From: Mytilus californianus
Taxonomy: Eukaryota; Mollusca; Bivalvia; Mytilida; Mytilidae
Assembly: GCF_021869535.1 (NCBI RefSeq)
Contig: NW_026262581.1
Location: 75,731,955 to 75,795,954, forward strand
Direction: 5' to 3'
Length of the DNA stretch: 64,000 nt
The notes under the pieces are model-generated. The model worked only from the letters and a program-made list of their open reading frames with translations, made no database searches and had not been told where the DNA came from. The position numbers and the translations under genes are program-made. Positions 10,167-22,900 of the stretch are shown here, piece by piece. Numbering within the stretch: position 1 is the first letter of the stretch; each line of letters starts with the position of its first letter.

Positions 10167-11390
10167 GTTGTTAGATTTTGGATATCAGACCATACTAGGT
10201 AAATTAAATGTCCCATTTCAAATTTTTAAGATCTTTGACCACATTTATTTTGTGTCAGAAACCTATATTATGTAAAAAATTTGATCACAATCCAAATTTA
10301 GACAGTATCAAGCTTGAATATTGTGTCCAAACTTGCCCCAACTGTTCAGGGTATGACCTCTGCGGTCGTATCAGGTTGCGGACGGCGAAGCATTTTATTA
10401 ATACAGTTGAAAAAGTGTTTAAAGAGATGTAAACCCATTTGTGATGACAGTATTGCACAGGCACTTGTCTCAGAAAAAAATTTCCTATATACCTTAATAT
10501 GTTTAGGAAAATTTTTTTCTGAGACAAGTGCCTGTGTCCAAAGGGTCCAAAATTAAACTTAGTTTGATTTCTTCAAAAATTAAATTGTTGGTGTTCTTTC
10601 ATATGTTGAATCTAATTGTGTATTTAGATTTTTTAACTTTGGAGCCTGTCTTCAAATGGTCCACATTAAGGTCCAAAGGGTCCAAAATTAAACTTTGATT
10701 GAATTGAAAAAAAAATGAATTCTTGGGGTTCTATGATATGCTATATCTGAACGTGTATTTAGATTTTTTGATTTTGGGCACAGTATTCAAGATGGTCTAA
10801 ATTGGGGTCCAAAATTAGAATTTGTTTGATTTCATCAAAAATTTAATTATTGATGTTCTTTGATGTGCCAAATCTAACCGTGTTTTAGATTTTGGGTCTG
10901 TTTTTCAAACTGGTCCAAATGGTCAAATATTAAACTTTGTTTGATTTAAAAAAAAAAAGGATTATTTGTTGTTCTTTGATATGCCCAATCTAATAGCGTA
11001 TTTAAATTTTTGTTTTTTTGGTCCAGTTTTCAAGTTGGTTCAAATCGGGGTTCAAAATTAAACTTTGTTCGATTTCAACAAAAATTGAATATATGGGGTT
11101 CTTGATATGCTGATTTCTAACCATGTAATTAAATCTTTGATTTTGGGTCCTGTTGTCAAATTAGTCCACATAGACTAGGTCAAAGGGTCCAAAATTAAAC
11201 TGTGTATGATTTCATCAAAAAATGAATTCTTTGGTTTCTTTGATATGCTGATTCCAACCATGTATTTAGATTTTGGATTTTGGACCATAATTGGTAAATG
11301 TCCAATTTCATATTATTTAAGAACTTAGACCACATTCATTCTGTGTCATAAACTATGCTATATCAAATATTTAAGCAGAACTGTATTGCA
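10167..11390 (+). repeat. Repeat family R, right part and further tandem units
   Basis: 10167-10425 is the tail of R ('aactgttcagggtatgacct', 'tgcggtcgtatcaggttgcg'), continuous with 5089 once the Naiad element is taken out. After a hairpin (10456-10536), at least five more units of 'gggtccaaaattaaactttg' follow, spaced about 120-130 bp, up to about 11230, with another tail start at 11275-11390. Non-coding. Confidence 0.75.
10456..10536. repeat. Hairpin element, 'caggcacttgtctc' family
   Basis: Arms of about 32 bases from CACAGGCACTTGTCTC (10456) to the mirror GAGACAAGTGCCTGTG (ending 10536); one base difference in the A run. Related hairpins are at 27170-27262 and 37726-37812. Looks like a very short MITE. 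Confidence 0.75.
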
Positions 11391-12504
11391 CAATTGATAG
11401 AAATTATAAGTAGTTATTGTTAAAAATAGATATAGATAGCATCATATAGTTTGAAATTTACTGTTCATTATTAAACAATAAAATGGTTAAGTAGAGCTGT
11501 AAATCTGTCATCTCATGCATGCTGATAAACGGACAGATAATATTACTTAACAAACAGATGTTTAAAACAAAAAACTGAAGGAAGATTGTGTCCAGTTTCT
11601 GCTATTTCCACTCCAGGACAGGAACAATGAAGTTAATGAAATTTTGTTTATTTTAACATTTTTATAACTAAGCATGGAAATTAAATATCAAAATGAATAA
11701 AAGAAAGTTTGTGATTTACTAATTCCTGACACATTAGCTAATGCGTGTACTTGTTTGATTATTTTGTAATTCTTTGTTTGTTATATTTCAATGTTAGTTT
11801 TACAGCTCTCTTTAGACAAAAATTTATTATTACATGTATTATTATTATTATTATTATTATTATTTGAAAAAAAAAATTAAAAAAAATTCTTCCTTTAAAA
11901 AATTGAAAACAACACGTTTAATAATTTCATGCGTCCGAAGCTACACACAATTTGTATTGCATATTTACATTTGTAATTAACTAAATATTCAGACCTTCAC
12001 ACAGCCCTCAAATTGAAAAGTTTAGACAACTACTGTTGAGATAAAACCAACATAAAACTTAAGTGGCTGTCAACATCCATTTAATGAAATTTGTAAAATT
12101 TGTAATTTTAAAAGTAAAATTGACATTACACAGGTTGGTTCAGATATCTTACTAGCTTCAGTGATAATTTCTGCATCCTTTGTGATAAAACTGGTCATAG
12201 ATGGCATTGTTTTTGTGCAAAACATGAAATATAAGTTTAGGTGTATATATACACATTATAAACATAAAAGAATTTCTTACTTTTTGTTAGGGCTGAAAAA
12301 AAAATCAACAGAAAGTAACTGTTTGGTATAAACATTTCAACCAGTTTTTACAAATAATAACATTTTAAAAGTAAGATAGAATTATACAATTGAACATATA
12401 TATGTTTCACATCTGTATGGCAATTGGCATTTTCAAAGTTCATCTTTTCAGATATTTTGCACTTACATGTATCACAATTCAAGTTACTAAACTAAAGAAC
12501 AAAC
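11391..12504. other. No gene recognised
   Basis: AT-rich sequence without conserved motifs. It contains an (ATT)n microsatellite at 11838-11864 followed by A/T runs to about 11905. Nothing else could be identified. Confidence 0.6.
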
Positions 12505-13060
12505 AAGAGGCTGTCAGAGTGACAGCAAACCGGATTTTCCTGCAGAGGTCGAACCCTGAACAGTTGAGCAAGTATGGACACTACATTTAAGCTTAAAACA
12601 GCTCTGAATTTGGATTGTGATTGAATTTTTGACACAGCATAGGTTTGTGACACAAAATGAATGTGATTTAAGAACTGAAATACTTGAAATTCGACATTTA
12701 AATACCTATTATGGTCCAATGTCAAAAATCTAAGTACATATTAGAATAAGCATATCAAAGAACCCTAAGAATTCAATTTTTGATGAAATCAGACAAAAGT
12801 TTAATTTGAGACCCTTTGGTCCTCAATGTGGACCAATTTGATAAAGGAGCCCACAATCCAAAATCTCTCAATACATGGTTAGATTCAGCATTTCAAAGTA
12901 CCCATAAATAATTTTTTTGTTGAATCAAACAAAGTTTAATATTGGACCCTGATTTGGACCAACTTGAAAACTGGGCCCAAAAATCTAATATTTAAATACA
13001 GGTTTAGATTCAGCATTTGAAAGAACCCTATATATATTTAATTTATGTTGAAATGAAACA
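12505..13060 (-). repeat. Repeat family R, reversed copy
   Basis: On the minus strand the order is units ('gggtccaaa', 12740-13060) and then tail ('aactgttcagggttcgacct' at about 12545-12565), matching the + copy at 15545-16012. Confidence 0.75.
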
Positions 13061-13174
13061 CAGGTTAATTTTATCCATAATATTTTCTGTGCAAAGGGAA
13101 ATAACTCAAACTGGATAAATAGTTCTCTAAAATAAGATATGATGCAATTTTTCAAATTATAATCAATAATATGG

Positions 13175-14005
13175 TTTAGGGATGGGGATCTCGACCGTTT
13201 ACAAGTTCTCAAACAGGAGGTGGTGGGGGTGACCCCAGGGGACTCGCCTTTTTTTTATTTGATTTGTTTTATTGTCCCATACAAGAATATATATAGTTTC
13301 AGGGTGTGGATCTTGACAGTTTACAAGTTTTCAAAAAGAAAGGGGGTGGGGGTGACCCCCATGGACTTCCCCTATATATCATTTGATTTGTTTTATTGTC
13401 CCATTCAAGAATATATATGGTTTAGGGGTGGGGATCTCAACGGTTTACAAGTTCTTAAACAGGATGGGGTGGGGTGACCCCAGAGGACTCGCCTTTTTTT
13501 CATTAGATTTGTTTTATTGTCCCATACAACAATATATATCTGGTTTCGGGGTGGGGATCTTGACCGTTTACAAGTTTTCAAAAAGAAGGGGGGGGGTGGG
13601 GTGACCCCCATGGACTTCCCTATATTTCATTTGATTTGTGTTATTGTCCCGTACAAAAATATATATGGTTTAGGGGTGGGGATCTCGACCGTTTACAAGT
13701 TCTCAAACAGGAGGGGGTGGGGGTGATTCCAGGGGACTCGCCTTTTATTTCATTTGATTTGTTTTGTTGTCACATACAAGAATTTATATGGTTTCAGGGT
13801 TGGGATCTTGACCGTTTACAAGTTTTCAAAAAAATAGGGGGGTTGGGGTGAACCCGGGGACTCCCCAAATATTTCATTTGATTTGTTTTATTGTCCCATA
13901 CAAGAATATATATGGTTTAGGGGTAGGGATCTCAACCGTTTACAAGATAAAAGCACATTCTCAAATTGAAAGGGGGTGGGATAAGAATATATATGGTTTA
14001 GGGAG
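13175..14005 (+). repeat. Alternating A/B satellite array
   Basis: Seven units of about 125 bp that alternate between two types. Type A reads 'acaagttctcaaacaggagg' then 'ggggactcgcc' (13175, 13425, 13680, 13928). Type B reads 'acaagttttcaaaaagaa' then 'catggacttccc' (13300, 13555, 13805). Both share 'atatatggtttaggggtggg' and 'gatttgttttattgtcccat'. The dimer period is about 250 bp, a small higher-order repeat. Open frames through it are repeat artefacts. Confidence 0.85.
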
Positions 14006-15540
14006 ACTTAATTATCTACAAAATGTCTAATGATGAACAGTAAATTTCAAATTTCATTTATACAGTCCTACTAGTAAATTTCAAACTTTATATATACAGT
14101 CCTACAGGAAACAGAAAATTTTTAAATAAATCTGTCACTCCAATGATATTATATGCTAAGATATAACCCAGATCTAATTAATAATTAATAATGTAATTAA
14201 CTTCAAAATGTCTAATAATATCGCTTATAATCATTACCACTTAGGAAATAGATAATTTTCAAATAAATCTGTTAATTCATTTTTTATTGTGAGATAAGAC
14301 ATTATGCTTAGTCATAAAAAAGATAACAAGAGTAAAATATTTTAAAATTCCACTTTTGGATATTAAAAATGGCGATAACTCACAAAGGAGATAAACTAAT
14401 GTCTTGAAAATTGAGCTAGACCTTCATTAAGTCCCAGGAAACAACATATTTAAATTTGAAAAAAAAAATTGTTAAAGCGTTTTTCATGTTATTGTGCTGA
14501 CACTGTTTGGCAGCCGCCCGTAGGCCCGCCCAGCCGCCCGCCGTACATCACCATTTTAATAACCGATATTTCCTTCGGGGGTTGAAAAATTAATTAATTT
14601 TCATTTAAATTTTGCAAATGAATAAAAAATCCATAAATATCAGGATTCACAATTTATTCTTTTAAAACATTTCACCAAGACTCTAGCAGAATCCCCCCTC
14701 TTTCCACACACACACCCCTTGTTAATATTTCAGGACAAATTTAATTGTTATTCTATTATTTAGTCATATTAGAACATTCTAATTCTGAGCTGACCAGTCT
14801 GCATTTACTCATTTATGCTTTGTGCTTAGCAGAGAAGCAGCAAATACCAATCTTATTTTGTCTTGACTTGGAACCAGCCACCTCCCCCTGTCCCACCCTA
14901 TTTGAACCACAACATCCAGATTCTAAATTCCATGATAAAGATTTCAGTGTTATATAAACAACCCGTTTGTAAAAGAATACAATTAATAAGCATGAAAATA
15001 ATTACTTTTCTATTTTCTTTCTAAGTTTTTTTTATAAAATGAAATCTCCATCTATGACAAAAGTTGTAGTCAGTTAGTTTTTACATTGTTTGTAGTCATT
15101 TATGAATATGGATAAGTGTTGTGTATTTACTATTGATTCATTCATGCACAAATACCACCCATTATCTAGGAAAAACAAAACCTGTGGTATTCATCAAATA
15201 ACGGAGTGACAAATTTATTTGAAAATTTTGTGTTTTCTTTGTGGTCTGGATGATAAGCTGATTTTGATAAGCTGATTTTAAATCCATCATCGATCATTTT
15301 GATGTGTTTTCTTGGGTATAACTGTAGGACTGTATTAATTGGGAATGATATTTTTGAAATTGTTTTTTTTTCAAATTTTTTATTTAAATTTTTTTGAAGA
15401 ACTTCGTGATAGGTTTGTTTGTTATTCTGTATAAATTACTTTTCAGAATACTATATATATATATGATATATTCTATGAGTGAAGCGAACCCCTTTAAAAA
15501 ATTAGCTCATATTGTCCATTTATAAATAAATTGATTAAAA
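14006..15540. other. No gene recognised
   Basis: AT-rich. A GC-rich patch (14511-14545, repeated 'cagccgcccg') stands out from the surroundings. Near 14828-14850 the phrase 'ttagcagagaagcagcaaat' also occurs at 58815-58840, next to a tRNA-like sequence there, so part of this region is probably an old SINE. Confidence 0.5.
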
Positions 15541-15544
15541 TCTT

Positions 15545-16012
15545 GGTGTACTTTGATATGCTGGATCTGTCCAAATCAGGGTCCAAAAATTCAATGTAAG
15601 GGGTTCTTTGATATGCTGAATCTAACCTTGTATTTAGATTGTGGGTTTCATGACCCTGTAATCAAATTGGTCCACATTGAGGTCCAAAGGGTCAAAAAAA
15701 TTATTTGTTTTATTTCATCAAAAAATAAATTCTTGGGGTTCTATGATACCGGTATGCTGAATCTAACCGTGTATTTAGATTTTGGATAATGGACCAAAAT
15801 AGGTAAAAGTCCAATTTCAAATTTCAAGTTCTTTGACCACATTTATTATGTGCAAGAAAATTATGATGTGTCAAATATTTAATCAAAATCCAAATTCAGA
15901 GCTGCATCAAGCTTGAAAGTATAGTGTCCATACTTTCGCTAACTGTTCAGGGTTCGACTTCTGTGGTCGTATTAAGCTGCGCCCCGCGGATCATTTTATC
16001 TTATAATGGGAG
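15545..16012 (+). repeat. Repeat family R, + strand copy
   Basis: Two units (15560-15760) followed by the complete tail 'aactgttcagggttcgactt' with 'gtggtcgtattaagctgcgc'. Gives the clearest order of the family: units, then tail. Confidence 0.75.
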
Positions 16013-16091
16013 CAAGGTCTCTCAGGGGGCAACACATATACACGTGTTTCGTCTGGTTTGCCAAAACTAAAGCAGGTTAAATTATTGCTTA

Positions 16092-17700
16092 GTCACACTT
16101 TCATGATTTTTACTCAGCCGTTCTTGATGGGACCACTCTTGATTAAAATTTGTCAAAAGTCTGATCAATAACCTGTGATTTTAAAATTGGAAATTTAAAA
16201 AAAGCCAATTCTAATCTATACCATAATCAGATATTGTTTAGGAAGCGTCCCGATTCAGCTATATCCTGTCGAATTCGTTCCGATTATCCAGTTCTCAATC
16301 CAAGTATATCTAATTTGTATATTTCACATAGTGAAAAGCGACAGAATTTTTGTCGACAGCTTCAAGATTTTCCAAAATGCAATCAGATAGTGATCCAATG
16401 CAGATGAAAGGCATTCAGCAAGATAGTTTACCCCCCAAAAAATATCATTTGGATTAAAGAACTCAAAAAGGAGTCACATTATTTTTAAAGGCAGTGGCTA
16501 TATTGCCGGCTCCGGCAAAATAGCCTCATTAGCGCAATTTTGCCGGGTCCGGCAGAATAGCGATTTTTTAAGGGTTTTGCTATTTTGCCGGTTTTAATGC
16601 AGATTTTTCCGTATATTGATTACGAATAGAAAGAAATAAAGAAACATGCATTTTAACATATTAATTAGAAAGTTTTTTAAAATATAATACATAAGCAAAG
16701 CATATCAAATTTGTTATTCTAATTAAAAATTATAATAAAAATATCCCATAAGATCCGAAATATAAAGTGAAACTCAACATCTTCAAAATGCTTTACAAGT
16801 GTTACAATACCAATGCCTTGCTTTGGGTGTATTTTTAGTCTTGCACAAGAAAGATACTACAGACATGAACTGCACATAATACTTGTTGTATAGGGTTTTT
16901 CAGAATAGTTTGTTTAGGATTTGTTATTTAACAAGAATAACACAATTATGTTTTATGCTTTATTGGTTATTTTAAGTTTGTAATATTATGCATTATAACA
17001 AACTTGTTAGTGCAAAGTGCATACCAAGTTTGGTTCAAATCAATTTAAAGATGTTAAATGACGGTCAATTTCGCAAGTTTTGGCAATATTATTTTCAGTG
17101 CTGCTTGTCATCTCAAATGCGTGCCACCATTCGTAACTGTATATAGTTACAAGATAAAAACGAAGATATACGTACATGTAATGATGAAACAACTTGACTA
17201 TCCAGTGGACGAAGGTTTGTGGTCATTTTTTTTTTGACAACGAAGTGTTGTCTTCCATTTTCGAATGGTTTCAATGAAAAATCATTTCATTTAGTCTGAA
17301 AAAAATATGAAATAAGACCGGCAAAATAGCAAAACTCTATGTAAATCGCTAAGGAGGTTTTTTTGCCGGAGTAGGTAAAATAGCACCTGTCTTTTTTAAA
17401 GCTTCTGTCACACATTCAGGATTTTTACTCAGACGTTCTTGAAATGACCACTCTGGATTAAATGTATTAAAAGTCTGATTAATATAGGAGATATATAATC
17501 CTGTTCTCAATCTAGCAATTATGATCCGGTTTGTATATTTCGAATAATAAAAAAACGACAGAATTTTTGTCGACAGCTTTCCGATTCTCTTAATTGCGAT
17601 CAGACAGTGATCCAACGCAGATGAAAGGAATTCGGCAAGATAGTTACCTCACAAAATCATTTGGATTAAAGAATTCAATTAGAAGTCGCATCATTTGTTA
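16092..17700. repeat. Composite: 0.3-0.4 kb direct repeats around an inverted-repeat element
   Basis: Direct repeats 16092-16486 and 17404-17700 share 'gacagaatttttgtcgacag' and 'agatgaaaggaattcggcaa'-type sequence; the right copy lacks about 100 bases. Between them, 16494-17392 has ends built of 'ctattttgccgg' / 'ccggcaaaatag' in inverted orientation (16579-16591 against 17318-17330, extending outwards to AGCGATTT / AAATCGCT). No protein is encoded. It could be a non-autonomous DNA element inserted between, or responsible for, a local duplication. Confidence 0.65.
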
Positions 17701-17831
17701 AGCGTCGAGCGATTTAGGAAGAGCTTAGGGTATAAAAGCACGGAGGTGGTGTATTTTGCATGTCTCTGGTCAATAAGTTTGTCGTACGAATTGACATGAC
17801 ATGCATGGATATGCTATTGTAAGATCTGCAA

Positions 17832-17888
17832 ATGCAGGCACTTGTTTCATGTGATGGTAAAGGCTAGGCGGCTTTTACTATTGCATGA
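17832..17888. repeat. Small hairpin
   Basis: TTGTTTCATG at 17843 pairs with CATGAAACAA ending 17890; inner GTAAAG pairs with CTTTTAC. Preceded by 'gcaggcacttg', the start of the hairpin family at 10456, so it may be a distant relative. Confidence 0.5.
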
Positions 17889-17899
17889 AACAATCAAAA

Positions 17900-19160
17900 T
17901 TTTAAAATCTACGAAAGTTGCAATGTAAACAAATCTTTTTTCTTTCCTCCGCCTACATTAATTTTCTATTTGGAGGAACCCCTTCAATGTTTAATGCTAA
18001 TGCGTATCACGAGTTACAGAAAAGGAACAATTTCTTAATATAAATAGCCAAGATGTTAAAATGGTGTTTTTATAATTTGCATACGGTCTCCTTCTGCTGC
18101 AAATAATGAGTATATCAAAATATGTTTGCCAAGCTTCAAAAGCTTCGGAGAAATCAAAATTGGTAAAAAACCGTATGGATTTTAGTTTCACTTAGTCAAA
18201 GTTTTGATTTTCAAAATGTCGAAAATTCGAGAATTGAAAATGCAAATGTTTTAGCTTAACCATATAGAAATATGATACATAACAAAAATAAGTTAAAATT
18301 TCACAGAGTTTCAAATTATAAATGTCTAGAAAGATTAATTGAAACATCGGGAAACTTTCACTCTACAGATAAGCATTCATTATTTATATCTTTGATAAAA
18401 CATAATTTGATGTGTTATTCAGAAATTTGGTACATGGGATTTTTTTTATGAACAAGATATAAAGGCCTCACAAAGGGCATACACCAATATACTTTGTTGT
18501 CAGAAACAGCTTGAAAATAGAATAAATGTCTTTAAAATGCGAAGTAGTGATCATTTTTAGAATCTGAAAGGGACAGATATAAAAAGATTAAAAGAGAAAA
18601 TAGGATTTGCCAATATTACAGTTTCCGGGGAAAGAAATAGTTCATGTCAAGAGTGAATTAATTACACTTGTTTTTCACCTGTAAACTCTTCGTTTAGAAT
18701 TTGAAAAAAACCATTCCAGAACTAAATAATTTCGATAATAAATACTATAATCTAATGAAAATAGTATCTATGAGGGAAGGACAAGGATAAGGGAACATAC
18801 GAATGAGGGGTGGGAAGCGGGAGTTAGTGGTAGGGAAGCAGGATACAGGGGGCGGGTACCGGGGAAAGAAGGAGTAAAAATAGGAATATGCTGGAAATAA
18901 CATTTTGACCGATTTTCGCTCGTATTGTTTGAAAATCATTAGAGAAACAGATTCCACCACCAAAGCTCGTGTAATACGACATTAATCCACTCTCGACAGT
19001 TAGGGTGAGGGAAGTTGGAGTAGGGGGGGGGGGTGAGAGTTGGATATGGAAGTGGGATTCAGAGACCCACCATCCACCCCTCCGTCTATTTCTGAGCTTA
19101 TACAGTTTGTCGCCTAGTCTAAAGTACTGCGGAAAGTGAACTCTTTGTCTAATTAAATGA
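17900..19160. other. Upstream flank of the BTB gene; no gene recognised
   Basis: Contains G-rich runs at 18770-18870 and 19005-19045. 18925-18985 ('attagagaaacagattccac') resembles the element at 59455-59872 in reverse. No open frame has conserved motifs. Confidence 0.5.
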
Positions 19161-19164
19161 AAGT

Positions 19165-19165
19165 G

Positions 19166-19204
<39 letters not shown>

Positions 19205-19278
19205 GCTTACTACTTACTTACTTACTTACTTACTCTTACTTACTTACTCACTTACTCTTACTTACTTACTCACTTACA
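19165..19278 (+). repeat. (ACTT)n microsatellite just upstream of the BTB gene
   Basis: About 28 near-perfect 'cttac' / 'actt' units with a few interruptions. It ends about 130 bases before the start codon at 19410, so it lies in the promoter or leader. Confidence 0.9.
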
Positions 19279-19356
19279 CACACTCGCTACGACACTTTCA
19301 TCTTTCCGCACTGCTAATGTGTCTACGTAACGCTATAACATAACAAAAGGTATCTA

Positions 19357-19389
19357 ATGACAACGTTACTTTCTAAACAAAGAAGATAA
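19357..19389 (+). promoter_or_regulatory. Short upstream ORF in the BTB leader
   Basis: ATG at 19357, ten codons, TAA at 19387-19389, 20 bases before the main ATG. If the transcript starts upstream, this uORF could lower translation of the main frame. Inferred only from position. Confidence 0.4.
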
Positions 19390-19409
19390 GCGACAGCAAC
19401 AGCAACAGG

Positions 19410-19950
19410 ATGCCACGCTTTAGTTTTAGCTCGTATGTCACCAAAAAAGTATTAACTGGCGTAAGTTCTATAAATAAAGAAGATTTAGAACTGAAAGATG
19501 CCTTCAAGAAGCAAGAACTCGAAGACAGTCAACTTATTCTTTCCATTGCGTCTACTAGCATCGACAAGCAACAGTCGCTTTCGGAAACATGCGATTTCAA
19601 AGATTTTGACAATGTATCAGATGATATAAGTTTATTGAAATTCAAAGGACTCGATGAAAAGGAAAACACAGATCAACTTTCTATAGAACAATCTGAACAT
19701 GTTGAAAGTGAAGCAGATAGCACCATTTTTGGACCGGAATCAAGCTGTGTAGATGATAACATTGATGGGTTGTCGGACCAACATGCATGTCCATTCTTAT
19801 TCAACGGATCTGAACACTCTATAGAATGCAACCAATCGGCAGTAAATCCTCCAAGTCAAACAGAAAAATTGGAAAGTCGAAACAATTTAGAAGAAGCAGA
19901 ACAGACACGTACACTTAAGATGTATATTGTTGATAAAACAGAAAGTAAAG
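19410..19950 (+). CDS. BTB gene exon 1
   Basis: Residues 1-180 plus one base. Donor AAAG|GTAATA at 19951. Acidic, low-complexity N-terminal region starting MPRFSFSSYVTKK; no known domain. Confidence 0.75.
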
Positions 19951-22900
19951 GTAATATGTATGTGATATAAAAGAATTATAAAATTATAAAATGCACTGTA
20001 CTTAATAATTTTCTTTTTCTTTTTCTTTTTACCTTTATTCCAGATTGGATTTGAAGTTATTTCATATAGCTTCCTAATGAAAATTCTTATCTCTTGTAGG
20101 AAATTTTCAATCCAGAGCTTTAATATCTTACGATATCCAAGATTAACTTTTGGAGAGTTGATACAGTTTCGCATTGTATTGTGTTTTTTTATTGTGATTT
20201 TTATATCTGTTGTAGATCGAGATGGGATCTTTAAAGAACCATAAAATAAAACAGGTTTCCGCGCTTGTTTATTATATGAGGTTATTTCGTTAAAATCATA
20301 TGAAAATGAGTTGAATTTGCTATCCTTTATTCACAAGGCTCTTGTTATGTTGTTCGAATACGTTATTACTATATGTACTGTGTAATCGTAACAACGGGAA
20401 ATTGAGCGTGTATTATCGCGTTAACAGTGATCTCACTGCCTTTTTATATATATTTGATAAGATGAGTTTCTAATTGTGTTCGTCAGAAAAAAAATTAGAA
20501 ACTCATCTTATCAAATATATACTTGCTGTACCCTTCACCATTTACAAAATCTGTGACGGTATAATTAAGGAAACCAAAATTTATTTCAGGTCATTTTTTA
20601 AACACTTCTTATTAAATTCTGTGTCTGCTTTTTAATCAGACCTGTTTATCCTCATTTTCGAAAATAAAAACAGTTTGCAAAAAATATTTGCAGTGAATTC
20701 CATAGCGAAAAAAAAAAGAAAACGGTTGATTTCCCCTTCAGCATTTAACGGGAATATATTCTTTGTTCAATCACTGCATCTCATATTTTTGGGGGAATTT
20801 GGGGGATCAATATCGATTCGTCAATATATAGTTTGACGAAAAATTAAAATAACTTTTAATTTTCTGTATAGTTTGTTTTGAGCATTGAAAAATATCTTGT
20901 ATTTCTGTATTGTCCATGACATTGTTGTATGAAATCTTCTATGATGTACAGCAACCGATATTAATATTAAGTATAGGACGGCATCATATCTTATCAGCAG
21001 GTTAAGTACTTTGAACTTGTTTTTAGTAACTGCGAGTATTCTTTGATAAGGTATAAATTTTTTAAATTTTTATTTTGTTCTATTTCAATTATCTTTTATA
21101 CCGTTATTTTAGTGTTTTTCATGTACTCGTTTTTATTGGAATTTCTTTTCTCTTCTTTCTGTTTTTCTTATAAAAGGAGAAGGTTTGAGATCTCTTAAAC
21201 TTTTGTTTACCTCCGCCACATCAGGAATCTCGAGAGCAGTTGTCGTACATATATCAAATCTTAATTGTTTCGTTATTTTGAGAGATTATTGTTTCGGTTC
21301 ATATATCATCATAGATAAAGGATTAAATTTTATTCGCTACTTGGGACGATTGAGAGCGTGATACATTGTGTTTACTCAGGGTTGTCAGGCTTGTCTATTG
21401 TTCAAGACTCTTTATTGACGTCATAAGAAAAACACTCTACGGAAACGCATGGTAAACGGCATAAACAAGGCGATAAACGGCCAGTGACTGTATATATCAT
21501 AAATTGATATAAGGCACATATATATAAGGACAGTCAATGCATATGTATTAATACACCTTATCGCTATTTGTCCGCCATTACTGGACATCACACAGGTTCC
21601 CGTAAAATTTTGACGTCATAAAACAAAATATCTGACGCCACAATGGAAAAGTGATTGTTGTTGACGTCAAAAGTTCAAGCGGCCGGGTCAGCCGGGAATA
21701 GCGATAAGGTGTATATAGAATAACCATACATTGTCTCGAAATATAAAAGTGTGATTTATTTGTAAAGGCTTAGAAGATCTTAGAAACAGATAGAATGCTA
21801 GGCTTTGCCGGGAATTTCTATCCTGTTTCGACCAAGTCCAAATAAAATTTATATTTCGAGACAATGTTAATGTATGATTATTCTCTTTAATCTGTAGCTC
21901 TCACAACTGTTGATCACTGTTCCAAAGAAATTTTTTGGGTAAAAATCATCAATTTTTGAATTTGAAGCGGACGACTAAGAAATTCCGCAAATCTGTATTC
22001 TTTATTGACGTCACAAAAAAAAAACTACGAAAAAAATTCTCCTAGGAAACGTATTGGTCAGTTGGAAAGCAAGTCCTTAGAAACGTCCGTTGTTGCCAAT
22101 CTCTATCAGCAACAATAGCAGGGGGAATTAATTAGGTGGCGCTACAGTCGTCGGTGACGTCAAAAAGTCCGCCAAATCAATCGGCTAAAAAATCGACGTT
22201 TAAACTATTTTTTTTCAACTTGTCATGCTTTTATTATAATTGATTTTTAAAGTTTGCAGGTTTTGTGAGCAATATAGTTTCAATACGACATAGAAACATT
22301 GTCCAAAATAACTTTTTTTTGCTATTTCTTTATCCTGTCCGTTCTAAAAATTATTCGCCATCTTTTTTCGCGAAAAAAAATCGAATTTAAATAACTTGAC
22401 GTTTGCGTATCCAAATACGGAAAAGAACGATAAAAATCTTAAATGAAACCGGGTAACCTATTTCAAATTTCTATACAATTATGAAGATATAATTTTGTAC
22501 TGTAATTACACATCAATTTTAGTGACCACTAGTCATGTCAATTTGTAGCTGGTTTTGGCTGCGTTTCTTGTTTAAAACAGTGAATGTTCAACTTCTTCCC
22601 ATTGTACCTGTTTCCAAAGTACTCTAAAATACTGATTTTATTAGAGATATGAATGAAGTTGTGATTGAAAATTGTTGTTTTTCACAATTCCATACGATAC
22701 CTCCATTTAAAAGTAACTAAAACCCTTCTTGATCCCCTACACAAATTGACGGTGACATTGTTTTCTTTTTTCAACATACGTCATATAACGTTAACAAAAT
22801 ATATGTCGGGGTCATGTGCATAGTGAAAATTTACACATTGGAAAAGTGAAACAAACATGTGAAACTGTACGTCTATGAAAATTTCATTCATACTGGATAC

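Noticed and set aside
13220-14030. Several short open frames with similar proteins
   Set aside because: They are the same satellite unit read in turn; no start, domain or splice support.
14745-14957. Short open frame as a gene
   Set aside because: Overlaps a repeat phrase shared with 58815 and has no conserved features.
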